A stretch of DNA of 43,804 bases from Candidatus Bathyarchaeota archaeon (GCA_002726865.1 PBSW01000074.1:1-43804), one strand, 5' to 3'. Counted from the first letter of the stretch, positions 35,345-43,658 are shown. Program-made: numbers and translations. The notes: generated by a model from the letters alone, not told the origin.

Positions 35345-35459
35345 TCAAGGTCTTACCTGTATCTAGGTCGTTATAATTGAAGTTGGGACGGTATTTAGTT
35401 CTTTTTAAATACCCTATATACTATAAACGATTTTACATCAACGAAAACTTTTTTTCTAG

Positions 35460-36548
35460 GTGAATATAGTGCAGTTCTGCCCAAATTGTGGAACCCCCGT
35501 GGATACCAACAACAGGTTCTGCGGAGCCTGCGGGATGAATCTGACGCCTAAGAGCGTTCCACTGCCGCCGTCTCTTTCTAGTTACACACCTCCGCCCCCA
35601 TCTCTCCCTTCGAACTACATTCCTCCCCCGTTCCCGTCTCCTCAGAAGGGCGATGTCATGGGCAACATCATAGGGGCCTTCGCGGGTCTTTTCGCCCAGC
35701 GGCCCCGTCTTATAGACGTCTCAGACGTGGTCTACGAGAAGCTTCCCCAGCCACTGGTCTCCCAGTCCTGGAAATTGATCGTAATCGCTGTAGTGCTGTT
35801 CGCTGGGTTCTACTTACTTGAGTTTGGTGAGCAGGCTGTCTCCATTATAGACAGCAATCTGATGTACTTTTTCTCTACCTATGCCGTCGCGTTTCTCTTC
35901 CTGTTCTGGGTCTACAGGAGCGACAAGTATGAGAGGGAGCCTCTCAGGTTCATTATCGCCCTCTTCGCTTGGGGGGTCTTCAGCGGACTCCTTGCCGCTC
36001 CTCTGAACATTGCATTTGGTCCTGCATTCCAATCCCTGTTTGGCAACGGGGCACTTGTTGCACCCTTCGTGGAGGAGCCCCTCAAGGCACTAGGTCTGTA
36101 CTTGTTGGTCCGGCACAAGGTCTGGAGCAAGGAGTTCAACAGCCCGCTGGACGGCGTCATCTATGGCTTTGCGTCGGGTCTCGGATTCTTCGCGATGGAG
36201 AACTTTCAATACTTCCTTAACTTTGATGCCTCAGTCCTCGTGATGAGATCCCTACTCTGCTGGGGCCACGGGGTCTGGGTAGGCACCACAGGGCTATGGC
36301 TTGCAATCGCGAAGGTGAGGCGGGGCAGGGTAGTGAGTTGGGATCTCCTTCCGGGGCTCCTCGTCGCAATTACCCTCCACTTTCTCTGGAACGGGTGGAC
36401 GGGGTTCTTGGGGGAATTAGGAGTCGTTGCAATGCTGGCCCAGGGCATCCATCAACTCTGGTACTCTCGGAAGATGATCAAAGAGGCCTTTAGGGATGAT
36501 GTCCTCTTGGGTTACGGCGCGGGTATGGCTCCCGTCGAGAATTATTGA
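35460..36548 (+). CDS. PrsW-family intramembrane protease with N-terminal zinc ribbon
   Basis: A 362-aa membrane protein. N-terminal zinc ribbon with Cys7, Cys10, Cys21 and Cys24 (FCPNC and FCGAC), then a Pro/Ser-rich linker (about 35-65). From residue 100 on are eight or so spans with PrsW motifs: a YEREP segment near 158, FVEEPLKALGLY near 203 (the EE pair), GFASGLGFFAMENFQYF near 233 and CWGHGVWVGTTG near 267. Glutamate and histidine residues in these spans bind the metal of type II CAAX-prenyl-protease relatives. Bacterial PrsW cleaves an anti-sigma factor; the archaeal substrate is unknown. GTG at 35460 or 35469 are possible starts; TATA-like sites lie at 35402-35428. Confidence 0.85.
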   Translation: MNIVQFCPNCGTPVDTNNRFCGACGMNLTPKSVPLPPSLSSYTPPPPSLPSNYIPPPFPSPQKGDVMGNIIGAFAGLFAQRPRLIDVSDVVYEKLPQPLVSQSWKLIVIAVVLFAGFYLLEFGEQAVSIIDSNLMYFFSTYAVAFLFLFWVYRSDKYEREPLRFIIALFAWGVFSGLLAAPLNIAFGPAFQSLFGNGALVAPFVEEPLKALGLYLLVRHKVWSKEFNSPLDGVIYGFASGLGFFAMENFQYFLNFDASVLVMRSLLCWGHGVWVGTTGLWLAIAKVRRGRVVSWDLLPGLLVAITLHFLWNGWTGFLGELGVVAMLAQGIHQLWYSRKMIKEAFRDDVLLGYGAGMAPVENY

Positions 36549-37211
36549 TCATGCTCCCCATTTATAGTCTCCAGGGCTGTCCCCTTTAGCATAGGACTAT
36601 AAGAACGTTCCAAGATTCCGCGAGGGAGTCTAACGGTTATCGCCAGCAGTTCCTATAATACTAGCTGTTGACTTTGGAATTAACTCTAAGAGTGCGCGCA
36701 AAATTATACTTAGTTCAGCCTACACCATCTACTTCCCCAAGGAAGGTACCTAATCTCATTCTACTGCAAAGTCCCTTTAGATGGTCCCCTGCCCAATCTC
36801 TTCTCTGGAATAGTTGTATTGGAAGACACAAATGCACAAAATCTCATCCTGTGGATAGGACTCTAGGCTTGTCCGCATATACGATGGACTGGAGTGTAGG
36901 CGTAGGTACATTTCTTGAACACCCACGCGTATGCAACTAGAACTTTTATATAGCCAACTAAATGCGAGAATGGTCTTCAGTCTCGAAAAAATTTTCACAG
37001 TTCTAATAAGTTGAAATATTCAAGATTGAATAGCTTGAAATATGAACCTGCGCGCAATCAGGGAATTAAATTCACAAGCAAGGGGGATAGGGTTGCGCGC
37101 TACGAGGATAATTTAAATGTCGCGCGCGCGTCACCCCTCCACTATTTTTTTACCTTTTTTTCGGAGTCCTTGTGATCGCATTTAACTATAGAAACAAACC
37201 CAACATTATCA
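36549..37211. other. Intergenic region, 660 bases, with GC-alternating tracts
   Basis: No convincing gene. A short readable stretch near 36791-36870 (LFSGIVVLEDTNAQNLILW) follows stop codons and may be decayed coding sequence. Alternating tracts GCGCGC lie near 36693, 37051, 37095 and 37121. T-runs near 37145-37161 could end transcripts from the left, and the TATA-like CATTTAACTATA near 37179-37190 serves the CoA-transferase gene. Confidence 0.45.
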
Positions 37212-38366
37212 ATGTCTAAAATTCTCGATGACATACGTGTTGCAGACTTGAGTCACGTCTGGTTTGGCCCTTGGTGCACTATGATGCTTGCTGATCTTGG
37301 AGCTGAGGTGATCAAGATTGAGCCCCCCTGGGGTTCTATAGGGCGTGTGGCCCGGGGACCCCTCTTTGGGGGTGCCAGCACCATTTTCCATCATCTGAAT
37401 ATGAACAAGATGGGTATCTCTCTGAACCTCAAGGACCCTCAGGGGGTAGACGTTTTCAAGGACCTAATAAAAATCTCTGATGTCGTGGTCCAGAACTTTG
37501 CCCCCGGAACCATGGAACGCCTTGGCCTTGGGTACGACGTTCTCACAGAGATCAACCCTAAGTTAATCTATGCTGCACTATCAGGCTTCGGCCAGTACGG
37601 CCCTTATACCAGCCGCCCCGCTTATGCCTCCATTGCTGAGGCTATGAGTGGCCACACCCGGCTCACGGGGGACGGGGTCGACCCCAAGGGCCCTCCTATT
37701 CAAATAGCACAAGCCTACGGAGATCTTGGGCCAGGTACCATGGCGGCCATGTCCATCATTGCCGCAATAAGGCACAGAGACCGGACAGGTATGGGCCAGA
37801 TGATTGACGTGGCTCAGCTAGACTGCATGCTAGCCTACAACACGGGGATCACCAGCTACATGCTTACTGGGCTCAGGCCCCATGAGATCAGGAAACATTA
37901 TCCTAGAGCCCACATGATTGGAGGCCTAAAGCAAGCTAAGGATGGGGGCTGGGTACAGATCGCCGGCCACAGGCCAAAAGCTATAGAACGGTTGAAAGTG
38001 GAGCTGGGGATCGATGAGGTGACTCAGGAGATCTTAGACAAGATCATCGCCGGGAAAACTAGAGACGAGTTGGTTGAATATATGGCCAGATTCGGGATCC
38101 CCGTTGCCCCCGTCTACGACATCCCTGAGATCGAGGAAGATCCGCATGTTGAGGCCCGGGAGATGATCATTGAGGTGAATCACCCTAAGGCAGGTAAGAT
38201 TAGATCCGTCAACTTCCCGGTGAAGTTCTCTGAAACTCCCATAGATGAGAGACGTCCTGCCCCTGTTTTCGGACAGCATAACGCAGAAGTGGTTAAGGGT
38301 CTCTTAGGATACTCTGAAGAGCGTTTTCAAGAGCTCAAGAAAACGGGTATAGTATTTGGGGAGTGA
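37212..38366 (+). CDS. Family III CoA-transferase (CaiB/BaiF type)
   Basis: A 384-aa protein: VADLSHVWFGPWCTMMLADL with GAEVIKIEPP near residues 9-37, LNMNKMGISLNLKDP near 61, VVVQNFAPGTMERLGLGYD near 93, and YGDLGPGTMAAMSIIAAIRHR near 170, where the Asp in GDLGPG is the catalytic nucleophile. The C-terminus has VAPVYDIPEIEEDPHVEAR. Such enzymes move CoA between carboxylic acids (formate, carnitine, aromatic or branched acids). The substrate cannot be read. The ATG at 37212 is within the reach of the TATA box just upstream, implying a nearly leaderless mRNA. A small ORF overlaps its stop (GTGA). Confidence 0.9.
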   Translation: MSKILDDIRVADLSHVWFGPWCTMMLADLGAEVIKIEPPWGSIGRVARGPLFGGASTIFHHLNMNKMGISLNLKDPQGVDVFKDLIKISDVVVQNFAPGTMERLGLGYDVLTEINPKLIYAALSGFGQYGPYTSRPAYASIAEAMSGHTRLTGDGVDPKGPPIQIAQAYGDLGPGTMAAMSIIAAIRHRDRTGMGQMIDVAQLDCMLAYNTGITSYMLTGLRPHEIRKHYPRAHMIGGLKQAKDGGWVQIAGHRPKAIERLKVELGIDEVTQEILDKIIAGKTRDELVEYMARFGIPVAPVYDIPEIEEDPHVEAREMIIEVNHPKAGKIRSVNFPVKFSETPIDERRPAPVFGQHNAEVVKGLLGYSEERFQELKKTGIVFGE

Positions 38367-38545
38367 AGTTCTCGACGCCTATTATGGCTCAGGTTTTCCA
38401 TAAAGCCCTCTCGAAAGTAGCTGCGGACCCTATCCCCTTATCCAAACCAGACGTGGTTGATACCGCAGATCTCGAATTAGTCACTAAATACTCCCCTATT
38501 TTTGCCCTGCTGAAGTGGTTTATGGCTCGACTGTTTTTTCGCTAA
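38363..38545 (+). CDS. Small ORF coupled to the CoA-transferase, possibly frameshifted
   Basis: A 60-aa ORF with GTG overlapping the CoA-transferase stop (GTGA), beginning MKFSTPIMAQVF. A C-terminal hydrophobic segment (IFALLKWFMARLFF) ends at a TAA. After this stop another frame reads APVEVKKTIELYKKIISGF to a stop near 38613, which looks like a natural helical C-terminus, so the gene may be about 80 aa and broken by a frameshift. No family was recognised. The overlap with the upstream stop suggests cotranslation. Confidence 0.4.
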   Translation: MKFSTPIMAQVFHKALSKVAADPIPLSKPDVVDTADLELVTKYSPIFALLKWFMARLFFR

Positions 38546-38619
38546 ATCCGACATGCGCCCGTCGAGGTAAAGAAGACAATCGAACTTTACAAGAAGATAA
38601 TATCGGGATTCTGAACTCG

Positions 38620-39627
38620 CTATTCAAATAAAACTGAGCCGCTAAGCTCCTCTACAGCCTTAGTAGCCCATTTTGCCTCTCTGAGCATAGCCCGGCCCAC
38701 CGCCACGAGGTCCACCTTACCAGATTCTATAATATCATTGGCCTCCGAAGCTGTCTTTATCCCTCCTATACCAATAACAGGAATATCAACAACATTTTTT
38801 ACGGCTTTTGCATGTGGAACGAAAAAGCCCGGACCACTTAGCCTTTTAGGGGTACTTCCGCAGAGACCGCCCGATACATCAATTATGTCAACGCCTTTCT
38901 CGGCGAGGAGCCTCGTGGCCTCGACTCCCTCTTTTAATGTGAGTCCTCCTGGGTATAGATCGGTTACACCGATCCTGTAGATCACGGGGAAGGCTCTGCC
39001 TAGGTTCTGCTTCACTGCCTCGATGATCTTGCATGGTAGGCGGGCTCGGCTTCTCAGGTCTCCACCGTACTCATCGCGTCTCTTGTTCGTCGCCGGAGAG
39101 AGGAACTGACATAGGAGGTAGCCGTGGGCTCCGTGGATCTCAACTGCATCGAATCCAGCATCCTTGGCTCTTCGAGCCGCATCAGCATAGCTAACGATTA
39201 AATCATCGATCTCTTCTAAGGTCAACTCATGGGGGATTTCCATACCTCTTATTGGGTGTACCAAAGCCGAGGGGGCAACGGGCATTGTGTCTGTGACCTC
39301 TCTTTTCGTCGTTCCTCCCCCGTGATTCAACTGCAGAACAATGGGGGTTTCGTTATCATGAACTATATCTACGAGTCTGGCCAAGCCAGGGATGAGATCA
39401 TCGGAGTGGGCCCCGATCTGATTTGAACTCGCCTTTCCCACAGGTTCAATATAAGAGTGCTCCACGATCATAAGTCCCAAATCTTGGGATCTAGCTGCGT
39501 AGAAGTTCAACAGTTTCTCGGTGACCTCTCCATTACCGTTGGCATAATTTGTGGCCATTGGGGGCATAACTATCCTGTTCCTGAGTCTTAGGCAGCCAAC
39601 TTTCAAGGGATCTAAGAGGTGTGTCAT
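38620..39627 (-). CDS. Old yellow enzyme-like NADH:flavin oxidoreductase
   Basis: A 335-aa FMN-binding TIM barrel: LKVGCLRLRNRIVMPPMATNY at the N-terminus, NHGGGTT near residue 103, AGFDAVEIHGAHGYLLCQFL near 160 (the His-x-x-His-Gly-like motif used for substrate binding), NKRRDEYGGDLRSRARL near 182 and GIGGIKTASEANDIIESG with VAVGRAML at the end for FMN phosphate binding. Length matches the stand-alone OYE domain, without the iron-sulfur and FAD domains of dienoyl-CoA reductases. It probably reduces enones or enoates. The ATG at 39627 follows the TATA-like CGTTTAAACTATA (39651-39664) with little leader. A CoA-transferase upstream suggests shared acid metabolism. Confidence 0.9.
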   Translation of the reverse strand: MTHLLDPLKVGCLRLRNRIVMPPMATNYANGNGEVTEKLLNFYAARSQDLGLMIVEHSYIEPVGKASSNQIGAHSDDLIPGLARLVDIVHDNETPIVLQLNHGGGTTKREVTDTMPVAPSALVHPIRGMEIPHELTLEEIDDLIVSYADAARRAKDAGFDAVEIHGAHGYLLCQFLSPATNKRRDEYGGDLRSRARLPCKIIEAVKQNLGRAFPVIYRIGVTDLYPGGLTLKEGVEATRLLAEKGVDIIDVSGGLCGSTPKRLSGPGFFVPHAKAVKNVVDIPVIGIGGIKTASEANDIIESGKVDLVAVGRAMLREAKWATKAVEELSGSVLFE

Positions 39628-39733
39628 ATATTCACAATTGATTGTGTCCGGCGTTTAAACTATATCTTCCATCGGTAGGCAAACCCTCTCATTGATCCAT
39701 TTTCATCTTGACATTGACCTCGTTAGAACTAAC

Positions 39734-40708
39734 CTACTTGAGGGAGGTCGTAGTGTTCGTGTTCCCCCTGCCATTAGCCGGGAACAGCGTTGCGATCACA
39801 GCGTTCTCCTCTTTTTTGGCTATCTTTTTCGCTGCGGCGTAGTTCAGTCCAGAGGAAAATCCCACTGGATATCTATTATTCCAGAGCCCCTCCATAGCCT
39901 GGAATGCCTCTTTGTCTCCCACATGGACCCAGTCATCAATGAGGTCCTCGTTGTCGGAGAAGATTATTGATTTCATCGACTCCTCAAAGTTCCTGACACC
40001 CTGGATCTTGTGGTCTCTCTGGGGTTGAACGGTTATAATCTTGATCTCCGGGTTCTGGCTTTTCAAGTACCGTGCCGACCCGATGATGGTGCCCCCCGTA
40101 CCCGGTGCGAGTACGAGGTGAGTGATCTCCCCGTTGGTCTGGTTCCAGAACTCTGGTCCTGTGGTTTCTACGTGGGCCTTGATGTTGTCTCGGCTCCTAT
40201 ACTGGTCTCTAAACTCATACTTCCTGGGGTCCTCCATCCAGAGGTCTGCCACCATCTTAATGGCACCGTCCCTCTCCCCTCCAGGGCAATATCCTCCTGG
40301 TGTCACCATGTATTTGGAGACGCTCTCCTTGAGTATCTCTATCGTCTCCTCGTCAGTGACGCTGGGTACCACGATGAAAGTCTTTATTCCAAGATAGGAG
40401 CCGATCTTTCCGTAGGCTATCCCCAAGTTCCCCGAAGAAGCCTCTATCCACACCTTTTCCTCCAAGGGGTTTATCTCACCCCGCTCCAGCGGGCCGGTGA
40501 GCATGTAAGCTGCGGCCCTGTCCTTAACGGACAGGCTGAAGGGGTTCAGGTGCTCTAGTTTTGCGTATATCCTGTTGCCATTTACGGTGTCGAGGTGTGC
40601 TATTGGTGTGTTCCCTATACGTTCCTTAATATGGTTGATTCTGGACGCGTAGGTCTCAATTGTGCCCGGGACGACTAGTGATTCAAGTTGTATGATAAAT
40701 AGACCCAC
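39734..40708 (-). CDS. Cysteine synthase-family PLP enzyme (possible O-phosphoserine sulfhydrylase)
   Basis: A 324-aa fold-type II PLP enzyme. RIGNTPIAHLD near residue 31, NPFSLSVKDRAAAYM near 57 (the Lys forms the Schiff base), EASSGNLGIAYG near 89 (the asparagine loop), APGTGGTIIG near 204 (PLP-phosphate loop) and PVGFSSGLNYAAA near 284. It would replace the phosphate or acetyl group of a serine ester with sulfide to make cysteine. Archaea often use O-phosphoserine from the SerA pathway; the substrate preference here is an inference. A TATA-like AATTTAAAATC lies at 40756-40766. The long N-terminal extension (26 residues) is unusual. Confidence 0.82.
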   Translation of the reverse strand: MGLFIIQLESLVVPGTIETYASRINHIKERIGNTPIAHLDTVNGNRIYAKLEHLNPFSLSVKDRAAAYMLTGPLERGEINPLEEKVWIEASSGNLGIAYGKIGSYLGIKTFIVVPSVTDEETIEILKESVSKYMVTPGGYCPGGERDGAIKMVADLWMEDPRKYEFRDQYRSRDNIKAHVETTGPEFWNQTNGEITHLVLAPGTGGTIIGSARYLKSQNPEIKIITVQPQRDHKIQGVRNFEESMKSIIFSDNEDLIDDWVHVGDKEAFQAMEGLWNNRYPVGFSSGLNYAAAKKIAKKEENAVIATLFPANGRGNTNTTTSLK

Positions 40709-40939
40709 CAGTTACGCTGACTTATTTCGTGTTTGAGGATAGATTTTGATGTGTGGAGATTTTAAATTGTTGCGAGAACGTTCAACAGGCAAATGAATGG
40801 CTATTAGAAGGGAATGGTATCGTTGATCTAAGACAAAGATATTCACCCATCTACTACACCGTGTATTTAGATAGTTTAGTGAAATGCAGAATGCTAATAA
40901 ACTTTGCGGAAGAAAAAACTTGGACAAAAAAAAGTGTGG

Positions 40940-41338
40940 TTAATTGACTTTTATGCTTTTTGTGGATTCCCAGAGTCCGTGGATATTGCAGTATGAGATA
41001 GCGTTTAGTGAGCCACCTTTCTGGGTTTTGAAGGAGAAACTTACTCCGTGGTTCGTGTAGACTGGTCCCTTATTAGGGCCTTCAGCACTCTCTCCGTGGG
41101 CGTTGAACTCAAAGTTACCTACATCGTACGCCGATTTCTCCCCTTCAGGCACAAAATAAACCCTGATCCAGCGGATGTGGTGCTCCGTTGTGTTCGGATG
41201 TGCGACCTCTTTGCCTACGGTCACGGTGATATCCAATTTTTCACCTGCGCCGACTTCGTCGGGGCCATCTATAACGGGGACGTGTTTCTCGCCTTTCCAA
41301 TCAGCAGTCTGAATCTTCTCCGATATTCGCTCAGCCAT
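40940..41338 (-). CDS. Superoxide reductase (class II desulfoferrodoxin/neelaredoxin)
   Basis: A 132-aa protein. The active-site loop GEKHVPVID has Glu17, Lys18 and His19; the other Fe ligands are in AHPNTTEHHIRWI (His residues near 47-54) and SYCNIHGLW (Cys and His near 118-121). The N-terminal desulforedoxin domain is absent, so it is the one-iron form. It reduces superoxide to hydrogen peroxide with electrons from rubredoxin, a common defence of anaerobes. No rubredoxin gene is adjacent. The ATG at 41338 is 30 nt after the TATA-like GGTTTTATTTC (41367-41377), so the mRNA is probably almost leaderless. Confidence 0.93.
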   Translation of the reverse strand: MAERISEKIQTADWKGEKHVPVIDGPDEVGAGEKLDITVTVGKEVAHPNTTEHHIRWIRVYFVPEGEKSAYDVGNFEFNAHGESAEGPNKGPVYTNHGVSFSFKTQKGGSLNAISYCNIHGLWESTKSIKVN

Positions 41339-41492
41339 TTCTATTCTTGAAAAACTTGGGAACGGTGAAATAAAACCAAGTACATTTTCGGCACTCGTAA
41401 CTGCTGACTGATTTAGTAAATCAAATTTGTGTTGATTTAATCTGTTACATACTTATCTATCTTGTAACGTTCCTCATCGTGCCACGTACTAG

Positions 41493-41525
41493 ATTTATAT
41501 AGGTGCCAAGGCGAGCCTCGCACCT
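41493..41525. promoter_or_regulatory. Hairpin immediately after a TATA box, no gene assigned
   Basis: On the plus strand TTTATATA (41493-41500) is followed at once by AGGTGC (41501-41506), an inner AGGCGAGCCT, and GCACCT (41520-41525): a nested inverted repeat between a TATA box and its expected start. No ORF follows. It lies downstream of tRNA-Cys on the minus strand, so it could also act there. Confidence 0.35.
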
Positions 41526-41673
41526 TTGCCCAAAACACTGGCGTACCTATATATTCCAACCTTCATTCTCGATGTATGTTTCACCTTAGGATATAGAGAG
41601 TCGTGATCGAGTGTACTGTATACCTTAAGTTGTCCTAAAAGAGACGCAAAATTGAAAATTTTCTTAAATGTAT

Positions 41674-41749
41674 TGGAGCCGGGCGAGGGATTCGAACCCC
41701 CGTAGATCCGCTCTGCAGGCGGACGCCTAAACCGCTCAGCCAACCCGGC
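41674..41749 (-). tRNA. tRNA-Cys (anticodon GCA), CCA encoded
   Basis: A 76-nt cloverleaf on the minus strand: acceptor GCCGGGT pairs with GCCCGGC (one G-U), discriminator T as usual for tRNA-Cys, encoded CCA. Anticodon stem TCCGC/GCGGA encloses CTGCAGA, anticodon GCA. T-arm is GGGGG-TTCGAAT-CCCTC. A TATA-like GGTTAAAATTA lies at 41774-41784. The 115-aa ORF running through it is spurious. Confidence 0.96.
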
Positions 41750-41866
41750 GCGGATTGATCTACCCTTTCCCCGTAATTTTAACCTATCGTGTACCTGAAC
41801 CCATTCGCGTCGACATCCATATGAATTATAAGCAGGAACCATTCCGATTATTCTGGCGTACGTTAA

Positions 41867-42145
41867 ATGGCATCAGCTTTTGTGGTCATCAAGGTCGAGA
41901 ATAGGGAGGTTGAGAAGGTCTACGCAGACTTAGTTGCCCTAAGTGAGGTCACCGAAGCCCACGTGATCGATGGCATCTACGAGGTATTCCTATTAGTTTC
42001 TACAGAGACAATGTCCGCCATCGAGGAACTGGTGCAGAAGCAGATTGAACAAATAGAGGGAGTCATCTCCACTTTGACCCTGATAATCCTAGATCCAGAC
42101 TCTAAGAGTACCTCTGAGGAAATACCTCTCGCGACCGCCATCTAA
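41867..42145 (+). CDS. Stand-alone Lrp/AsnC ligand-binding (RAM) domain protein
   Basis: A 92-aa protein with only the RAM fold of Lrp/AsnC regulators: ASAFVVIKVENREVEKVYAD, then VTEAHVIDGIYEVFLLV, and the long helix with IEGVISTLTLII. There is no helix-turn-helix domain, so it does not bind DNA by itself in the usual way; it may bind amino acids, multimerise with full Lrp proteins, or act as a metabolic sensor. The ATG at 41867 is preceded by the TATA-like GAATTATAAG near 41822. Confidence 0.88.
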   Translation: MASAFVVIKVENREVEKVYADLVALSEVTEAHVIDGIYEVFLLVSTETMSAIEELVQKQIEQIEGVISTLTLIILDPDSKSTSEEIPLATAI

Positions 42146-42305
42146 CCAACTCTAGCCATAATTATCAGCTTTTTTCCCAGACTCTTGAGGTTAAATATTG
42201 AGTTCATAGCGCTCTTGGATCTATAATCCTCCTTTTCTAATCGAAACGTGTATTGAGATATCTTTACTATAATCGGGGTCGAAAAAATATCATGGATTTA
42301 GCAAA

Positions 42306-42370
42306 TGGCGGGCTCGGTGGGATTCGAACCCACGATCAATGGAGATATCACCCGTCTCCTTCCCTTTTTT
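42306..42370. repeat. tRNA-3'-half-like repeat, copy 1 (with oligo-T tail)
   Basis: Read on the minus strand it is the 3' part of a tRNA: GGGTGATATCTCC, then a T-arm GTGGG-TTCGAAT-CCCAC, acceptor strand CGAGCCC, discriminator G and encoded CCA (42306-42308). The 5' half is not present nearby: no matching GGGCTCG start and no D-arm. Read on the plus strand it gives two hairpins (GTGGG..CCCAC and GGAGA..TCTCC) followed by T6, like a terminator. Copies 2 and 3 are at 43564 and 43659. Confidence 0.7.
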
Positions 42371-42521
42371 GTTTCACTTTGGCATTTGATAAGAAACGAG
42401 TTCCCGCAAAGATTAGGGTGCTATGTGGATTTGGAACCTTATTTTTCCCAACTTACAATATCGGCTACACTCTTTCTATTCTTATAATCATGTATTTCAT
42501 CAGATACTCCCAGAGGTGTTA

Positions 42522-42674
42522 ATGAGATTACCGAAGGATTATAGTTCACTTGAAAGACGAGGAGGATGTTCAGGCGTTGCGATGCTTTTGGAGCAGAAGA
42601 TTGCGGAGAAGACTAGACATATTGGTAACCCTATCAGCCACATTCATCTGGGGTATGAAATTGGGGAGGATTAG
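42522..42674 (+). CDS. Small hypothetical ORF upstream of the FkbM methyltransferase
   Basis: A 50-aa ORF (MRLPKDYSSLERRGGC at the N-terminus, IGNPISHIHLGYEIGED at the end), starting at ATG 42522 and ending 3 nt before the TTG of the methyltransferase. The frame is open further upstream but runs into the tRNA-like repeat. Not recognised. The tight spacing and same codon style support a real, cotranslated small gene, but length is short. Confidence 0.4.
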   Translation: MRLPKDYSSLERRGGCSGVAMLLEQKIAEKTRHIGNPISHIHLGYEIGED

Positions 42675-42677
42675 AGA

Positions 42678-43490
42678 TTGTCTTCCGTTTTAGAATATAG
42701 ATATGTTAGGTCGAATGATGTCCCGGGTGGTTTATTTATGGTCACTAAGGATGGTGAAAAGCCGTTCATTCCTTCTATGAGGGAGTGTAGATCGATTCCT
42801 CTTCATTATTCTGATAATGTAGTCGATATTGGAGCCTATATGGGACAGTATAGTATTCGCTGTGCCAGGTTTCCTGTATCAAAAGTGACCGCGTATGAGC
42901 CCACTCCTTCCTCGTATCAGATATGTACCAAGTTGAAGCTTCCTAATTTCAAGCCAATACACGCAGCTATAGTTGGAAACGATAGAGAAGAAGCTACATT
43001 ACACGTCTCGTCGGGTATAGGGGTCACGAATAGCACCATTTTATCGTTCAGTAATAAGAAAGCGATTACTGTTCCCGCAGTAAAATATTCTGATGCGATC
43101 AAGGATGCTACCATCGTGAAGATTGATGTTGAGGGCGGGGAGTATAATTTTCATATTGAGGATAATTTTCCAGATTCTCTTAGAGCGTTAATTATTGATT
43201 TTCACCCTGTTAGCCAATATAGGTGGCTGGAGGAAGCGAAAGAGATCGTCCTTGCGATTGAGAGAGAGGGATTCACGCCTGTTATTTCTCCTGATTGGTC
43301 TAATGCGTGGGCGAGGGCGGGAAGTTGGATGAGAGAACGGGATTTGCCCGATGTGACTAACCCGATGCTTGAGGGGATCGTGTGCTGTGGATGTGGAGAG
43401 ATAATCGATTCTGTTGGGAAGTCTCTTTGCATTAACTGTTGGAAGAGATGGTCAAAGCGACACCGACGGGGGTATAATTTAGCACCATGA
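42678..43490 (+). CDS. FkbM-family SAM-dependent methyltransferase with C-terminal zinc ribbon
   Basis: A 270-aa protein. SAM-binding motif I is NVVDIGAYMGQYSIRCA near residues 47-63, motif II AYEPTPSSYQIC near 72, and IVKIDVEGGEYNF near 146 is the FkbM IDVEG hallmark. The family O-methylates sugars, lipids or small molecules. An added C-terminal module has a CxC-type pair in CCGCG near residue 235, and CINC near 250, then a basic tail (RWSKRHRRGYN), which looks like a zinc ribbon; the usual FkbM ends before it. It may guide the enzyme to a nucleic acid or protein. TTG start at 42678. Flanked by tRNA-3'-half repeats on both sides. Confidence 0.88.
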   Translation: MSSVLEYRYVRSNDVPGGLFMVTKDGEKPFIPSMRECRSIPLHYSDNVVDIGAYMGQYSIRCARFPVSKVTAYEPTPSSYQICTKLKLPNFKPIHAAIVGNDREEATLHVSSGIGVTNSTILSFSNKKAITVPAVKYSDAIKDATIVKIDVEGGEYNFHIEDNFPDSLRALIIDFHPVSQYRWLEEAKEIVLAIEREGFTPVISPDWSNAWARAGSWMRERDLPDVTNPMLEGIVCCGCGEIIDSVGKSLCINCWKRWSKRHRRGYNLAP

Positions 43491-43563
43491 ACACCGCGGG
43501 CGCTCTATGTGTGTGTATTAACACCCTTTATCAATGGTGGAAAAGGGTCCGAATGAGTGAAAA

Positions 43564-43630
43564 GCGGGCTCGGTGGGATTCGAACCCACGACCAATGGAG
43601 ATATCACCCGTCTCTCTCCCCCTTTTTTTT
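43564..43630. repeat. tRNA-3'-half-like repeat, copy 2
   Basis: Nearly identical to copy 1 over about 45 bases: the T-arm, the CGAGCCC acceptor strand with G discriminator, and GGTGATATCTCC are the same on the minus strand. CCA is not encoded (CTTT instead), the variable part reads TTGGTC, and the plus-strand end is a T8 run at 43623-43630. No 5' half nearby. Confidence 0.7.
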
Positions 43631-43658
43631 ATTTCTAATAATCCACGCATGCGATACA

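Noticed and set aside
36668..36998. Two ORFs in the gap before the CoA-transferase
   Set aside because: No domain pattern, opposite strands overlap, and the only readable piece follows stop codons.
41495..41842. 115-aa minus-strand ORF across tRNA-Cys
   Set aside because: A tRNA gene lies inside it; the translation is not protein-like.
42306..42370. Complete tRNA gene at repeat copy 1
   Set aside because: No 5' acceptor strand, D-arm or full anticodon stem could be found within 300 bases on the minus strand.
42253..42522. ORF running through tRNA-like repeat copy 1, and a similar one at 43487-43738 through copies 2 and 3
   Set aside because: Their recognisable parts (RTHDQWRYHPSP, WDSNPRPMEISPV) are translations of tRNA-like DNA, a common source of false proteins.
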